A stretch of 12,936 bases of DNA, taken from contig DAOLNV010000064.1 in the NCBI GenBank assembly GCA_035416745.1, positions 21,399 to 34,334 of the forward strand, in the 5' to 3' direction. The DNA comes from Candidatus Hydrogenedentota bacterium. Lineage in GTDB: Bacteria; Hydrogenedentota; Hydrogenedentia; Hydrogenedentales; SLHB01. The notes below the pieces were generated by a model, which was given only the letters and a program-made list of their open reading frames with translations, was not told where the DNA came from and searched no databases. The first letter of the stretch is position 1. The number at the start of each line of letters is the position of its first letter. The translations under genes and the position numbers were made by a program. Of the stretch, positions 12,756 to 12,936 are shown one piece after another.

Positions 12756-12936
12756 CAGCGCCAACCGCGCGGAACGTACAACCCACGATACCGTTGTCAC
12801 CTCTTCAGCGCCGAAGGCGCGGAACGTACAACCCGCGATACCGTTGTCACCTCTTCAGCGCCAAAGGCGCGTGACATACAACCCACGATACCGTTGTCAT
12901 CTCCTCAGCGCCAAAGGCGCGGAACATACCAGCCTT
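12756..12936. repeat. 50-bp tandem repeat array, 3.6 units, cut by the window edge
   Basis: Units start at 12756, 12806, 12856 and 12906, an exact 50-base period. Each begins CAGCGCC-NNN-GGCGC or a close variant, able to form a small hairpin (in unit 1 the second arm is CGCGC), then GGAACGTACAACCC, then CGATACCGTTGTCACCTC. Units differ by scattered substitutions. The fourth unit switches after GGAACATACC to a different continuation (AGCCTT), so it may be the start of a longer variant that runs beyond the window. All sequence is repeat, with no spacers, so it is not a CRISPR array. No start codon or ribosome binding site supports translation. A single inverted copy of the hairpin part lies at 38-64. 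Confidence 0.85.

Noticed and set aside
12756..12936. Possible CRISPR array
   Set aside because: The whole 50-base period is repeated with no unique spacers, and no cas gene is present.

Overview
The window is GC-rich, with long open antisense frames, Tat-dependent and lipoprotein signal peptides, a formylglycine-type sulfatase and a short palindromic repeat family at both ends. This combination fits a heterotrophic bacterium of the Planctomycetota / PVC / Hydrogenedentota kind, probably from a metagenome. That placement is inference from gene content, because no phylogenetic marker gene is present.

Layout: 1-322 is an upstream region with an inverted copy of the repeat and a possible promoter. 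323-1357 (+) encodes a zinc-ribbon/HDOD protein, the only gene on the plus strand. It converges, 29 bases apart, on a long minus-strand series. Reading in the direction of transcription (high to low coordinates), that series is: a Tat-exported TolB-like beta-propeller protein (12651-11395); a secreted protein of unknown function (11233-9839); a sugar-binding lipoprotein (9631-8651) overlapping a RbsC-type permease (8654-7665); a large TIM-barrel glycoside-hydrolase-like protein (7632-5380); a 464-base gap with a possible broken small lipoprotein and a 9-bp repeat; a conserved-looking protein with a duplicated motif (4915-4334); a secreted YdjC/ChbG-type carbohydrate deacetylase-like protein (4261-3254); and a Tat-exported sulfatase (3144-1387). 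The right end (12756-12936) is a 50-bp tandem repeat array.

The minus-strand genes make sense as a carbohydrate scavenging region. Exported sulfatase and deacetylase-like enzymes would remove substituents, the binding lipoprotein and permease would import a small sugar, and the GH-like protein would act on glycosides in the cytoplasm. Sugar import is the best supported step and the other links are inference. No ABC ATPase is present, so the transporter must borrow one encoded elsewhere. Promoter-like sequences precede the genes starting at 12651, 11233 and 9631, so the series is probably several transcription units. No tRNA, rRNA, CRISPR array, transposase or phage gene was seen. No obvious new defence or mobile system was found. 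The least explained items are the repeats, the GH-like protein, the duplicated-motif protein and the broken lipoprotein.
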